Both the position numbers and the translations under genes were made by a program. Under the pieces are notes generated by a model that saw only the letters and a program-made list of their open reading frames with translations, was not told the origin of the DNA and made no database searches. This document shows, one piece after another, positions 17,335 to 24,902 of a DNA stretch of 64,000 nt. Position 1 is the first letter of the stretch. Each line of letters starts with the position of its first letter. Source of the stretch: Pseudomonas lactis (GTDB lineage Bacteria > Pseudomonadota > Gammaproteobacteria > Pseudomonadales > Pseudomonadaceae); assembly GCF_001439845.1 (NCBI RefSeq), contig NZ_JYLO01000019.1, positions 1 through 64,000 on the forward strand. Direction: 5' to 3'.

Positions 17335-18063
17335 CTATCCGCCACGGATTGTACGACTACTCGCCACCTGCTGGGGTTTGCAATTGAGGTAGGTCGATGA
17401 CTTCAGCCAGCGCTGGTCGGGGTACCACGAAAACATGAACTGCCCGTCCTTGAGCTTGTCCACCACTTGGCGGGCGACCTGCGGGCGCACGGCCGGGCAA
17501 CCCTGGCTGCGGCCAATGCGGCCTTCGCGCTTGCTCCACAACGGGCTGACGTAATCGGCGGCATGAATCACGATGGCGCGGTCGCGGGCCTGGTCATTGA
17601 AGCCCGGCTCCAAGCCATCCATGCGCAGCGAGTAGCCATGGGCGCCCAGGTAGCTTTCCTGGGTGCGGAACAACCCCAGGCTCGACTGGTGGCTGCCTTC
17701 GAGATTGGAGAACTGGGTGGCGAAGTTTTCCCCGGACTTGGCACCGTGGGCCACCAGGTCGCGCAATACCAAGGTCTTTTTGCGCAAGTCGAAGATCCAC
17801 AGGCGACGGGCGGTCGAGGGCTGGGAGTAGTCAATAACCGCTAGGCGATCGGAACGTTCCTCGCCGTTATTGACCGCGCACTGCACGGCGCTCAGGGCGC
17901 TTTTGAGGACGGTGGGATTGAGTTCTGGAGCAGAGCGCGCCAGGCTGCTATACAGGGAAAGAGAGGTGCCATTGGCGGCGAGCGCAACATTGCTCAATAA
18001 AGCCAGGCACCCGGTGATCAAGCCCAGGCTGGTTAGCCTGCGCCTGCGTATAAAAGTCAGCAT
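17335..18063 (-). CDS. YkuD-like L,D-transpeptidase catalytic domain protein
   Basis: A 242-residue exported protein with a signal peptide over about residues 1-30 (TGCLALLSNVALAA). The catalytic motif of murein L,D-transpeptidase-like domains is visible: HAADYVSPLWS with the His, then GRSQGCPAVRP with the Cys. It probably acts on peptidoglycan or is a relative of such enzymes. It is divergent from the larger L,D-transpeptidase gene with only 24 bp between coding regions, so each promoter probably extends into the other gene. Confidence 0.75.
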   Translation of the reverse strand: MLTFIRRRRLTSLGLITGCLALLSNVALAANGTSLSLYSSLARSAPELNPTVLKSALSAVQCAVNNGEERSDRLAVIDYSQPSTARRLWIFDLRKKTLVLRDLVAHGAKSGENFATQFSNLEGSHQSSLGLFRTQESYLGAHGYSLRMDGLEPGFNDQARDRAIVIHAADYVSPLWSKREGRIGRSQGCPAVRPQVARQVVDKLKDGQFMFSWYPDQRWLKSSTYLNCKPQQVASSRTIRGG

Positions 18064-18087
18064 CTACAGTCGAGTCCCCGCTGTGGA

Positions 18088-19704
18088 GTGGAGCTAAGTC
18101 AATTGTTCAAAAAACACGCATGTTACTTGAGCATTTGCCTGCTCGTTGCACCATTGGTCGCTACAGCCGAAACGCTGCCGTTAGAACCACTGCCCGTCAC
18201 CACCCCTGCACCGGTCGCGCTCGCGCCGCTGCAACAGGCCTTGGCGCAGTTGACCAGTGTCTGCCCGCATCTTGCGCCGCGTATCGATGCCGCCGCGTTG
18301 GCGCGCCTGCAAACCTTTTACCAGCAGCAGGGCGATGCCCCGCTATGGGCGGCTGACGAACGCCGGCAAGCCTTGCATGCCCAGTTGCTGATGCTTGCCG
18401 ACGATGGCCTGGACCCCACCCACTATAGCTTGCCTGCGGCGGATGCCACGGCCAACGTGCTGTGCAGCGATATCGCCAACAGCCAGCAGTACCTGCAAGC
18501 TCTGCAGGATTTGCACTACGGGCGCCTGCAGCAATCGCGTTTTGAGCCCCTCTGGCACTCCCAGCCACCCAGTGGCGACCCGAATACCGAGGTACTGGCG
18601 TTCGCCGCCACCGGCCTGCACGACATGGCCCAAGCCTTCGATCAGTCCCGGCCCAGCGCCGATTTGTACCGCAGCCTGCGCAATGCCTATGCCGGCGTGC
18701 GCCAGCAACCGCTGCCCCATTGGGACCCGGTCGCCGAGGGCACGTTGTTGCGTCCTGGGATGAATGACCCTCGCGTGCCGGAACTGGCGCGGCGCCTGCA
18801 CAGCGGCGGCTACCTGGCCCAGTTACCCAGCGGCAACGGCAAGCAGTACCAGGGCGAACTGGTCAAGGCGGTGAAAGCCTTCCAGCTCAGCCACTCGTTG
18901 CAGGCCGACGGCGTGATCGGCGCCGGCACCGTGGCCGAACTCAATATCAGCCCGGCGATGCGTCGTGAACAACTGCGCATCAACCTGGAGCGCTTCCGCT
19001 GGCTGGCCCAGGACCTGGAGCCTGAAGGCGTCGTGGTCAATGTGGCCGCCGCGCAACTGAGCGTGTACCAGAGCGGCATCCCAGTGTGGCAAACCCGCCT
19101 GCAAGTGGGCCGGGCCGAACGCCAGACGCCGTTGCTCAAGTCGCGCATCACCCGGCTGACCCTCAACCCCACCTGGACCATCCCGCCGACCATCATGCGC
19201 GAGGACAAACTGCCCGCCATCCGCCTCAACCCTGAATACCTGCGCCAGCAAAACCTGCAAGTGCTCGACGCCGAAGGCCACCCGCTGGCCCCCGACCAGG
19301 TCGACTGGGCGCGCCCCGGCAATATCCTGCTGCGCCAGCAGGCCGGCCCGCGTAACCCGCTGGGCAAGATTGTGATGCGCTTTCCCAACCCGTATTCGGT
19401 GTACCTGCACGACACCCCCAGCCAACCCTTGTTCACCAAGGGCCCGCGGGCGTTCAGTTCAGGATGCGTGCGGGTCGAGCAACCGTTGTTATTGCGCGAC
19501 CTGCTGGTAACGCCGGCCGAACGCACCCGCACCGATGAGCTGCTGGCGACCGGCGAGACGCATGAATTCAGGCTGGCCACGCCGGTACCGGTGCTGTTGG
19601 GGTATTGGACCGTGGAAGTGGATCGCCAGGGCGAGCTGGTGTACGCGCCGGATATTTATGCGCGTGACCCGGCGTTGATCAAGGCCATGGGTAGCGTGCT
19701 CTAG
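18088..19704 (+). CDS. Murein L,D-transpeptidase (YcbB/LdtD-like)
   Basis: Forms 3-3 crosslinks in peptidoglycan. The 538-residue precursor has a signal peptide (about 1-27), an N-terminal scaffold, a peptidoglycan-binding domain (about 230-295, AVKAFQLSHSLQADGVIGAGTVAEL) and the catalytic YkuD domain with HDTPSQPLF and the Cys motif SSGCVRV near residue 455. The length is shorter than E. coli LdtD but in the family range. The start is either GTG at 18088 or TTG at 18103. The TTG has GTGGAG about 9 bases upstream, and both leave the signal peptide intact. Confidence 0.85.
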   Translation: MELSQLFKKHACYLSICLLVAPLVATAETLPLEPLPVTTPAPVALAPLQQALAQLTSVCPHLAPRIDAAALARLQTFYQQQGDAPLWAADERRQALHAQLLMLADDGLDPTHYSLPAADATANVLCSDIANSQQYLQALQDLHYGRLQQSRFEPLWHSQPPSGDPNTEVLAFAATGLHDMAQAFDQSRPSADLYRSLRNAYAGVRQQPLPHWDPVAEGTLLRPGMNDPRVPELARRLHSGGYLAQLPSGNGKQYQGELVKAVKAFQLSHSLQADGVIGAGTVAELNISPAMRREQLRINLERFRWLAQDLEPEGVVVNVAAAQLSVYQSGIPVWQTRLQVGRAERQTPLLKSRITRLTLNPTWTIPPTIMREDKLPAIRLNPEYLRQQNLQVLDAEGHPLAPDQVDWARPGNILLRQQAGPRNPLGKIVMRFPNPYSVYLHDTPSQPLFTKGPRAFSSGCVRVEQPLLLRDLLVTPAERTRTDELLATGETHEFRLATPVPVLLGYWTVEVDRQGELVYAPDIYARDPALIKAMGSVL

Positions 19705-19711
19705 GGCACGC

Positions 19712-21103
19712 TTATTCCGGCATCAATTGTTGGCGACATTCGAGCACCAAGCGGGCGCCGCCCAGTTCACTGGTGCCAACCTCCAGTTTGAAACCATGCA
19801 AGTTGATGATCGCCGCCACAATCGACAGGCCCAGGCCAAAACCGCCTTGCTGATCACTCTCATCGACCCGATAGAAGCGCTGGAACACCGAGGCGCGCTC
19901 GGCAGCCGGAATGCCTGGCCCGGAGTCGAGCACTTCGATGCGCGTACTGCCCAGGTCGTTGACTGCCCGCAGGATCACCTTGCCCTTGGGCGGGGTGAAC
20001 TTGATCGAATTACTCAGCAGGTTGGCCAGGGCTTCGAATAGCAGCGCACGGTCACCGGTAATCCACGGCAGTGAGTCAGGCGCCTGCAACACCAACTCCA
20101 GTTCGCCTTCTTCGGCCAGGGGCAGATAGAAGTCATGCAGCTCGCGCAGCAACGGCAGCGGGTCCAGTACCAGGAAGCCGGAGCGGCGCTGGTGGTCTTC
20201 CAGTTCGGAAATGCGCAGCAGCCCGCGAAAGCGCGCCATCAGGGTGTCGGTTTCGGCGATGGCGTCATCGAGCTTTACCGCGTGGGCCGAGTCTTCCTCG
20301 GCTTGTTGCTTGATGCGGTAAAGCTGGGCGCGCAAGCGGGTGAGGGGGGTGCGCAGGTCGTGGGCGATGTTGTCGCACACGCCCTTGACCTCGTTCATCA
20401 GTTTTTCGATGCGGTCGAGCATCGCGTTGACGATGGCGGCGAGCATGTCTAGCTCGTCGCGCCGGTCGGACAGCGGCAGGCGGTGCGTGAGGTCGCCGGC
20501 GACGATGGCCTCGGCGCTGGCCTGGATCCCACGAATGCGCCGCAACGGGCGACGGCGCAGCAGGTGCCAGCCAGCAGCGCCGGGGATGATGGTCAAAGAG
20601 AGCGCCCACAGCAGGGCGTGCCAGATAATCCGTGTGACCCCGAACAGCGAGCCGTTGGCGCGCACCAACACCAGCCAGCGGCCGTCTTCGGTGTGGGTGG
20701 CCACCGCGTCGCAGCTGTCCTTGGGCAGTTTGGGGTCATCCGATTGCACGCAATTGGTCAGGGCGTGGATCTTGCCATCCAGCGGCAAGTCGGGTGGTAC
20801 GGCGCGGATCGGCCCGCTCAAGGGACGAAAGTGCTCATCGAACAGGCCATAGGCGTCCACGCCCTTCATGTCGAAGGTCATGCTGGTGGTGAGCGCCTCC
20901 ACCAGCTCTTCGCCGTCAAAACGCTGGAACAGGTGCTGGCGTTGCAGCAGGGAATGGCGCGACAAGTCGCTGAGGTAGCCCGACACTTCGTAGTACAGCA
21001 CCCCCATGAGGATGCAGCTCCAGGCCACGAACAACGAACTGTACAGCGCCAGCAAGCGGCTGCTGGAAGAGCGCCAGCCTTTAGAGGGGTTCAGCAATGA
21101 CAT
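19712..21103 (-). CDS. Sensor histidine kinase
   Basis: Inner-membrane sensor of a two-component system, 463 residues. It has a transmembrane segment at about residues 15-45, a periplasmic sensor of roughly 110 residues containing two Cys, a second transmembrane segment near 165-185 and a HAMP-like linker. The H-box is DNIAHDLRTPLTRLRAQ with the phospho-accepting His. ATP-binding boxes follow: LLSNSIKFTPP, DSGPGIP and FGLGLSIV. Its start overlaps the regulator gene by 23 bp. The signal is unknown. Confidence 0.9.
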   Translation of the reverse strand: MSLLNPSKGWRSSSSRLLALYSSLFVAWSCILMGVLYYEVSGYLSDLSRHSLLQRQHLFQRFDGEELVEALTTSMTFDMKGVDAYGLFDEHFRPLSGPIRAVPPDLPLDGKIHALTNCVQSDDPKLPKDSCDAVATHTEDGRWLVLVRANGSLFGVTRIIWHALLWALSLTIIPGAAGWHLLRRRPLRRIRGIQASAEAIVAGDLTHRLPLSDRRDELDMLAAIVNAMLDRIEKLMNEVKGVCDNIAHDLRTPLTRLRAQLYRIKQQAEEDSAHAVKLDDAIAETDTLMARFRGLLRISELEDHQRRSGFLVLDPLPLLRELHDFYLPLAEEGELELVLQAPDSLPWITGDRALLFEALANLLSNSIKFTPPKGKVILRAVNDLGSTRIEVLDSGPGIPAAERASVFQRFYRVDESDQQGGFGLGLSIVAAIINLHGFKLEVGTSELGGARLVLECRQQLMPE

Positions 21104-21764
21104 AGCCCGAGCCTCGTACCGTGCGGATCAGCGGCGTGAGGCCCGGTGGGTCGATTTTCTTGCGCAGACGGCCAATGTGCACGTCGATCAGGTTGGTGCC
21201 GGGGTCGAAGTGATAGCCCCAGACTTCCTCGAAAATCATCATCCGCGACAGGATCTGCCCGGTGTTGCGCATCAGGAACTCAAGCAGTTTGTATTCGGTG
21301 GGTAGCAGGGTCAGCGGCTGGTCGGCGCGGCTGGCTTCGCGGCTGATCAGGTTCAGTTCCAGGTCGGCCACGCGCAGGGCGGTTTCGAATTCCTGGACCG
21401 TGCTTTTACGCCGCAGCAGCACCTCGACACGGGCGGCCATTTCATCCGAGGCGAACGGTTTGGTCAGGTAGTCATCGCCGCCAGCACGCAGGCCGCGCAC
21501 GCGCTCGTCGACATCGGAGAGGGCGCTGATCATCAGGATCGGCGTGGACACCCCAATGGTGCGCAACGTGGTGACGATGGCCAAGCCATCGAGTTCGGGC
21601 AGCATGCGGTCGAGGGTGATCAGGTCGTAATCACCACTCACAGCGCGGACCAGGCCCTCGCGGCCGTTGTCCACCCAATCTACGTCCAGTCCATGGCTAC
21701 TCAGCTCGGCGACAATCTCGCGGGCCGTTACGGCGTCATCCTCGATGGTCAAAATGCGGGTCAT
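21081..21764 (-). CDS. OmpR-family response regulator
   Basis: Partner of the adjacent kinase, 227 residues. The receiver domain (1-115) has the acidic pair Asp9/Asp10, the phosphorylation site Asp52 in LITLDRMLPELDG, and the conserved Lys in YLTKPF. The C-terminal winged helix contains PTEYKLLEFLMRN and IDVHIGRLRKKID, and binds DNA. It is the first gene of the pair. The target genes are unknown; the neighbouring cell-wall genes are on separate transcripts. Confidence 0.93.
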   Translation of the reverse strand: MTRILTIEDDAVTAREIVAELSSHGLDVDWVDNGREGLVRAVSGDYDLITLDRMLPELDGLAIVTTLRTIGVSTPILMISALSDVDERVRGLRAGGDDYLTKPFASDEMAARVEVLLRRKSTVQEFETALRVADLELNLISREASRADQPLTLLPTEYKLLEFLMRNTGQILSRMMIFEEVWGYHFDPGTNLIDVHIGRLRKKIDPPGLTPLIRTVRGSGYVIAEPL

Positions 21765-21875
21765 AGGATTACCTGGTGAGCGTTCACACTAGAAGTGGCG
21801 ACATTTTGCCAAGAAGTTGCTGAATGTTTCCTAAATAAAACTTCATCTTCCTGAAACTGACACTACATCGAACAC

Positions 21876-22002
21876 TGTGGGAGCTGGCTTGCCTGCGATG
21901 GCGGCCTACCAGCCGACACCTATCTAGCTGACGCCCCGCGATCAAATTGTGGGAGCGGGCTTGCTCGCGAAGGCGGCCTGGCAGTCAACACAGTTGGACC
22001 GG
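21876..22002 (+). repeat. Two direct REP arms leading into the structured repeat
   Basis: TGTGGGAGCTGGCTTGCCTG (from 21876) and TGTGGGAGCGGGCTTGCTCG (from 21948) are in the same orientation, 72 bp apart, without paired inverse arms. The interval between them resembles that before the second copy near 60.8 kb, so this head is part of the same composite unit. The 111 bp after the regulator gene start (21765-21875) should hold its promoter. Confidence 0.8.
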
Positions 22003-22357
22003 GTACATATCCGTTATTTAGGTAACGGCCACCTAGGGTTCCGCCCTGACGGCGGCTCACTTTCGAAAAGCGCGAAAGTAAGCAAAGCGCTCTTGCCCCA
22101 CCACTCGGCACCTCGCCTGGGCTCGGTGTGCCCGTAATCCGCCAGTGATTTGGGGGGCCGCCGCCACGCGCCATCCATGGCGCGGGGCGGCTAAACCGGC
22201 ATCCCTGCCGGTTTACCCCCCAAATCCCTGTCGAATTCCGGCCAGCGTGGTTTAACGGGGCGCCTGAAATCAAGATCAAAAGCAGATCAAGATCAAAAGC
22301 AGATCAAGATCAAAAGCAGATCAAGATCAAGAGCGGCTCGCTTCGCATCGTGGTTAC
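22003..22357 (+). repeat. Structured dispersed repeat, copy 1 (355 bp)
   Basis: Closely similar to 60944-61219, in the same orientation, from GTACATATCCG to CATCGTGGTTAC. Several hairpins are visible: CCGTTA/TAACGG (22011-22028), CCGCC/GGCGG (22041-22055), an 11-bp helix with one mismatch GCTCACTTTCG/CGAAAGTAAGC (22055-22083), and GATTTGGGGGG/CCCCCCAAATC (22147-22157 with 22216-22226). The last helix encloses an extra hairpin segment absent from copy 2. Helices differ between copies by paired changes. It has no credible coding content. It may be a structured RNA or a DNA-level mobile repeat. Confidence 0.85.
22274..22324 (+). repeat. Tandem repeat, three 17-bp units
   Basis: The unit GATCAAAAGCAGATCAA occurs three times head to tail, followed by GATCAAGAGCGG. 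Copy 2 of the dispersed repeat has only one such unit (from 61170), so unit number varies between copies. A degenerate REP pair follows at about 22359-22423. Confidence 0.9.
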
Positions 22358-22535
22358 CGTGGGCTGCTACAGGCTACAAAGTTGTGTAGAGACCTATGGC
22401 TATCGTAGGCAAGCCAGCCCACAGGGGAGTGCATTACGCCCGCCTGATATCGTCGTTTATTGCAACCTGCATGATCTGGCTAAGTTCAATTTAAATAAAC
22501 CATTGAAATTAAAGGAATTTAATTTCAGTCGCAGC

Positions 22536-22551
22536 TGGCACGCTGCCTGCA
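22536..22551 (+). promoter_or_regulatory. Candidate sigma-54 promoter
   Basis: TGGCACGCTGCCTGCA keeps the invariant GG and GC dinucleotides exactly 10 bases apart (GG 22537-22538, GC 22549-22550). It matches the -24 element TGGCACG fully and the -12 element TTGCA with one change. A very A/T-rich stretch upstream (about 22480-22525) could hold an IHF or activator site. It lies 53 bases before the membrane-protein start codon. RpoN dependence is inferred. Confidence 0.6.
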
Positions 22552-22604
22552 CTGTCCGTTTTGAGACTTGTAACATCATTTTTCGTGCCTGGAGCAAAAC
22601 AACA

Positions 22605-23510
22605 ATGATCACATCCTCATCCACGCTGCAAGAGTCAAGCACGCTCTCCGGGGTTTCCTGGGGGGCGATTTTTGCCGGGGCCGCTGCGGCGGCTGCCTTG
22701 TCATTGATCCTGGTGTTGCTGGGTTTCGGCCTGGGCTTCTCGGCGGTGTCGCCGTGGGCGGACAGCGGTATCAGCGCCAAGGGCCTTGGCATTTCCACGA
22801 TTGTCTGGCTGGCGTTCACCCAGATTGTCGCTTCTGGCCTGGGCGGTTACATCGCCGGTCGGTTGCGGGTGACGTGGGCCAACATGCACGGCGACGAGGT
22901 GTACTTTCGCGATACCGCCCATGGCTTCCTGGCGTGGGCAGTGGCCACATTGATCACGGCGATGCTGGTGGTCGGTTCGGTCAGCAGTGTGGTCAGCGGC
23001 GGCGTGAAAGCTGGTGCGAGTGTGGCATCGGGCGCCGCCAGCGGCCTCACTCAAGCGGCGGGCAGTGCGGCCAAGGGTGCCGACAGTGGTGACTTCGGTT
23101 ATTACGTCGACAGCCTGTTCCGCGATGATCGCCCCGCGGCGGTCAGCGATGATGCAGCCCACGCCGTAGTCGGTCGCATCCTGACGCGCACGTTGAGCAA
23201 CGACGGCCAACTGGCAGCGGAAGATCGTGCCTACCTGGCCCAACTGATCAGCCAACGTACCAACCTGAGCCAGGCCGATGCCGAAGCCCGCATCGACAAG
23301 GTCTATGGCGATGCGCGCAAAGCCGTCGAAGACGCCAAGCTCAAAGCCAAGCAAGCCGCCGAGACCGCGGCGAAAGTAGCGGCCTACACATCCCTGTGGA
23401 CCTTCGTGGCCCTGCTCATCGGTGCGTTCTTCGCCAGCTTCGCTGCCACCTTCGGCGGTCGCCGCCGGGATGCCGTGGTGTACGTCGAAACCGAAAACTA
23501 CGTTCGTTAA
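22605..23510 (+). CDS. Ala-rich multi-pass membrane protein of unknown function
   Basis: A 301-residue protein with hydrophobic segments at about 22-48, 65-85, 110-135 and 270-290. The first, second and fourth are Gly/Ala-rich (SWGAIFAGAAAAAALSLILV, ASGLGGYIAGRLR). The region between the third and fourth is a soluble helical part with many Ala, Asp and Lys. The layout resembles proteins sometimes annotated as PhnA-like membrane proteins. No enzymatic motif is seen. The start at 22605 has GGAG 10 bases upstream. It is followed after 12 bp by a micropeptide gene and preceded by a sigma-54-type promoter. Confidence 0.75.
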   Translation: MITSSSTLQESSTLSGVSWGAIFAGAAAAAALSLILVLLGFGLGFSAVSPWADSGISAKGLGISTIVWLAFTQIVASGLGGYIAGRLRVTWANMHGDEVYFRDTAHGFLAWAVATLITAMLVVGSVSSVVSGGVKAGASVASGAASGLTQAAGSAAKGADSGDFGYYVDSLFRDDRPAAVSDDAAHAVVGRILTRTLSNDGQLAAEDRAYLAQLISQRTNLSQADAEARIDKVYGDARKAVEDAKLKAKQAAETAAKVAAYTSLWTFVALLIGAFFASFAATFGGRRRDAVVYVETENYVR

Positions 23511-23522
23511 TTCAAGGAGAAC

Positions 23523-23600
23523 ATGATGCGCTCATTACTGCTGTGGTTCCTCGGCGTGCCGATTCCAGTGATCATCCTGATTGCGATCTTCATGCACTAA
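23523..23600 (+). CDS. 25-residue membrane micropeptide
   Basis: An open frame of 25 codons with the strong site AAGGAG 4-6 bases before two adjacent ATG codons. The product starts MMRSLLLWFLGVPIP and continues with a run of Ile, Val and Leu to a C-terminal His, so it is a single membrane-spanning helix. The frame ends just before a REPIN and starts 12 bp after the larger membrane-protein gene, so the two are probably co-translated. The function is unknown. It may assist the larger membrane protein. Confidence 0.65.
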   Translation: MMRSLLLWFLGVPIPVIILIAIFMH

Positions 23601-23601
23601 T

Positions 23602-23700
23602 TGTAGGAGCGAGCTTGCTCGCGAAGAACTGTCGGGCGCCGCATTCATTCAAAATGGCCGCGGCGTTCTTGCGTTTTTCGCGAGCAAGCTCGCGCCTACA
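23602..23700. repeat. REPIN, 99 bp (TGTAGGAGCGAGC family)
   Basis: Inverted arms TGTAGGAGCGAGCTTGCTCG and CGAGCAAGCTCGCGCCTACA with a different spacer from the 89-bp family, 99 bp in all. It separates the micropeptide gene from the convergent iolR. Confidence 0.92.
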
Positions 23701-23709
23701 GGTGGCGTG

Positions 23710-24618
23710 TCAGTCGTCGAACCCGACTTGCTCGTGAATCTCATCCACCTTCAATTCCAACCGATACGCCACCGCAATAAACAACGCCTGGCACAGGCAC
23801 AGCGTGGCGCTCAGCGAGCGGAAAGCAAACGAAGAACCTTCATTGACCAACAGCACCGCGTTCGCCCGCTTGGCCAGGGGCGACAGGTTGCTGTCGGTGA
23901 TGATCAGGGTCTTGGCCTGGTGATGCTGCGCGATGCGCAGGCAGTGCTGGGTCTCTTTGCCGTAGGGCGTGAAGCTGATGGCGATCACCAGGTCATTGGC
24001 GCGCACGCTGCGCATCTGCTCGCGATAACTGCCACCTAGGCCCGAGATCAAGTGGATGCGCTTGTTGGTGTGCTGCAGGTTGTAGACCAGGTAGTCGGCC
24101 ACCGCAAAGGAGCGGCGCACGCCAACCACGTAGATGTTGTCGGCATTGACCACCAGGTCTACGGCTTTCTCGAAGGCCGCGTCGTCCAGCTCCAGCCCCA
24201 GGCGTTCGATGCCCGACAAGGTCGCGTTGACGCACTCGCGCGCCAGGTCGCCGCCGCTGGCCTTCTGCGACTTGTTGGCGATCATGCTGCGGATGCGCTG
24301 CTGGTAGTTCTGCACCGGCGTGGTCTTGTGGGTATACGCCTCGCGAAACAGCGCCTGCATCTCACTGAACCCACTGAAGCCGAAACGCTGGGAAAACCGC
24401 ACGATGGCCGAGGGGTGCACTTCGCACTCGCGGGCGATGTCGCTGATGCGGTCGACCATGATCCGGTCGCTCTGCTGGCTCATGTAGCTGGCGATGCGCT
24501 TGAGCTGGCGCGGCAGGCTGTCGTATTCGTCGGTGATCAGCTGCAACAGGCGTTCGGCATTGATCGGAGGGCTGGCGACAGTTTCTTCCAGGGTGGTCTC
24601 GGGATCGGTGCGGGACAT
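23710..24618 (-). CDS. iolR: RpiR-family regulator of myo-inositol catabolism
   Basis: A 302-residue regulator. The N-terminal RpiR helix-turn-helix (about 20-95) includes SDIARECEVHPSAIVRFSQRFGFSGF. A SIS sugar-phosphate-binding domain follows, with YVVGVRRSFAVADYLVYNL and AISFTPYGKETQ. It is divergent from the inositol genes, and a GGAA-N6-TTCC site lies between them, so it is probably their repressor, relieved by an inositol-derived phosphate. The start at 24618 has AAGGA 6 bases upstream. The in-frame codons further out to 24780 encode unrelated sequence. Confidence 0.85.
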   Translation of the reverse strand: MSRTDPETTLEETVASPPINAERLLQLITDEYDSLPRQLKRIASYMSQQSDRIMVDRISDIARECEVHPSAIVRFSQRFGFSGFSEMQALFREAYTHKTTPVQNYQQRIRSMIANKSQKASGGDLARECVNATLSGIERLGLELDDAAFEKAVDLVVNADNIYVVGVRRSFAVADYLVYNLQHTNKRIHLISGLGGSYREQMRSVRANDLVIAISFTPYGKETQHCLRIAQHHQAKTLIITDSNLSPLAKRANAVLLVNEGSSFAFRSLSATLCLCQALFIAVAYRLELKVDEIHEQVGFDD

Positions 24619-24764
24619 GGGCAATCCTTCTGGCGTGTTCGTCTGATGCGCTGATAGGTGGCGCAAGTCTACAGGGTAGGCGCAAAAAAATACCCCGGCA
24701 TCGCGGCCCGCGTGGCCTGCTGAAACGATGCATGGGTGCTGGCGTGCCACTATCCTGAGGTATT

Positions 24765-24778
24765 GGAAAAAATATTCC
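24765..24778. promoter_or_regulatory. IolR operator candidate, GGAA-N6-TTCC
   Basis: GGAA-AAAATA-TTCC lies within the 5-bp-arm palindrome TGGAA...TTCCA, in the 284-bp space between iolR and iolC. GGAA-N6-TTCC is the site reported for RpiR-type IolR in Sinorhizobium. A half site, GGAATAAATATT, follows at about 24794. Binding here is inferred. Confidence 0.65.
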
Positions 24779-24902
24779 ACTAAAAATAAATATGGAATAA
24801 ATATTGATTGCTGCCTGCGGACGTTCTAGTCTGCTCCCACCAAGAGCGTTTGCCGCCGCCACGGCGGCACAACGCAGGCTGATAAAAATAACAGGAGCCA
24901 GC

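Noticed and set aside
21949..22137. Open frame inside the structured repeat (product containing RVHIRYLGNG-like text)
   Set aside because: The same text appears in frame in copy 2 (60875-61096) only because the DNA is repeated; the changes follow base pairing of hairpins rather than codon positions, and no ribosome binding site is seen.
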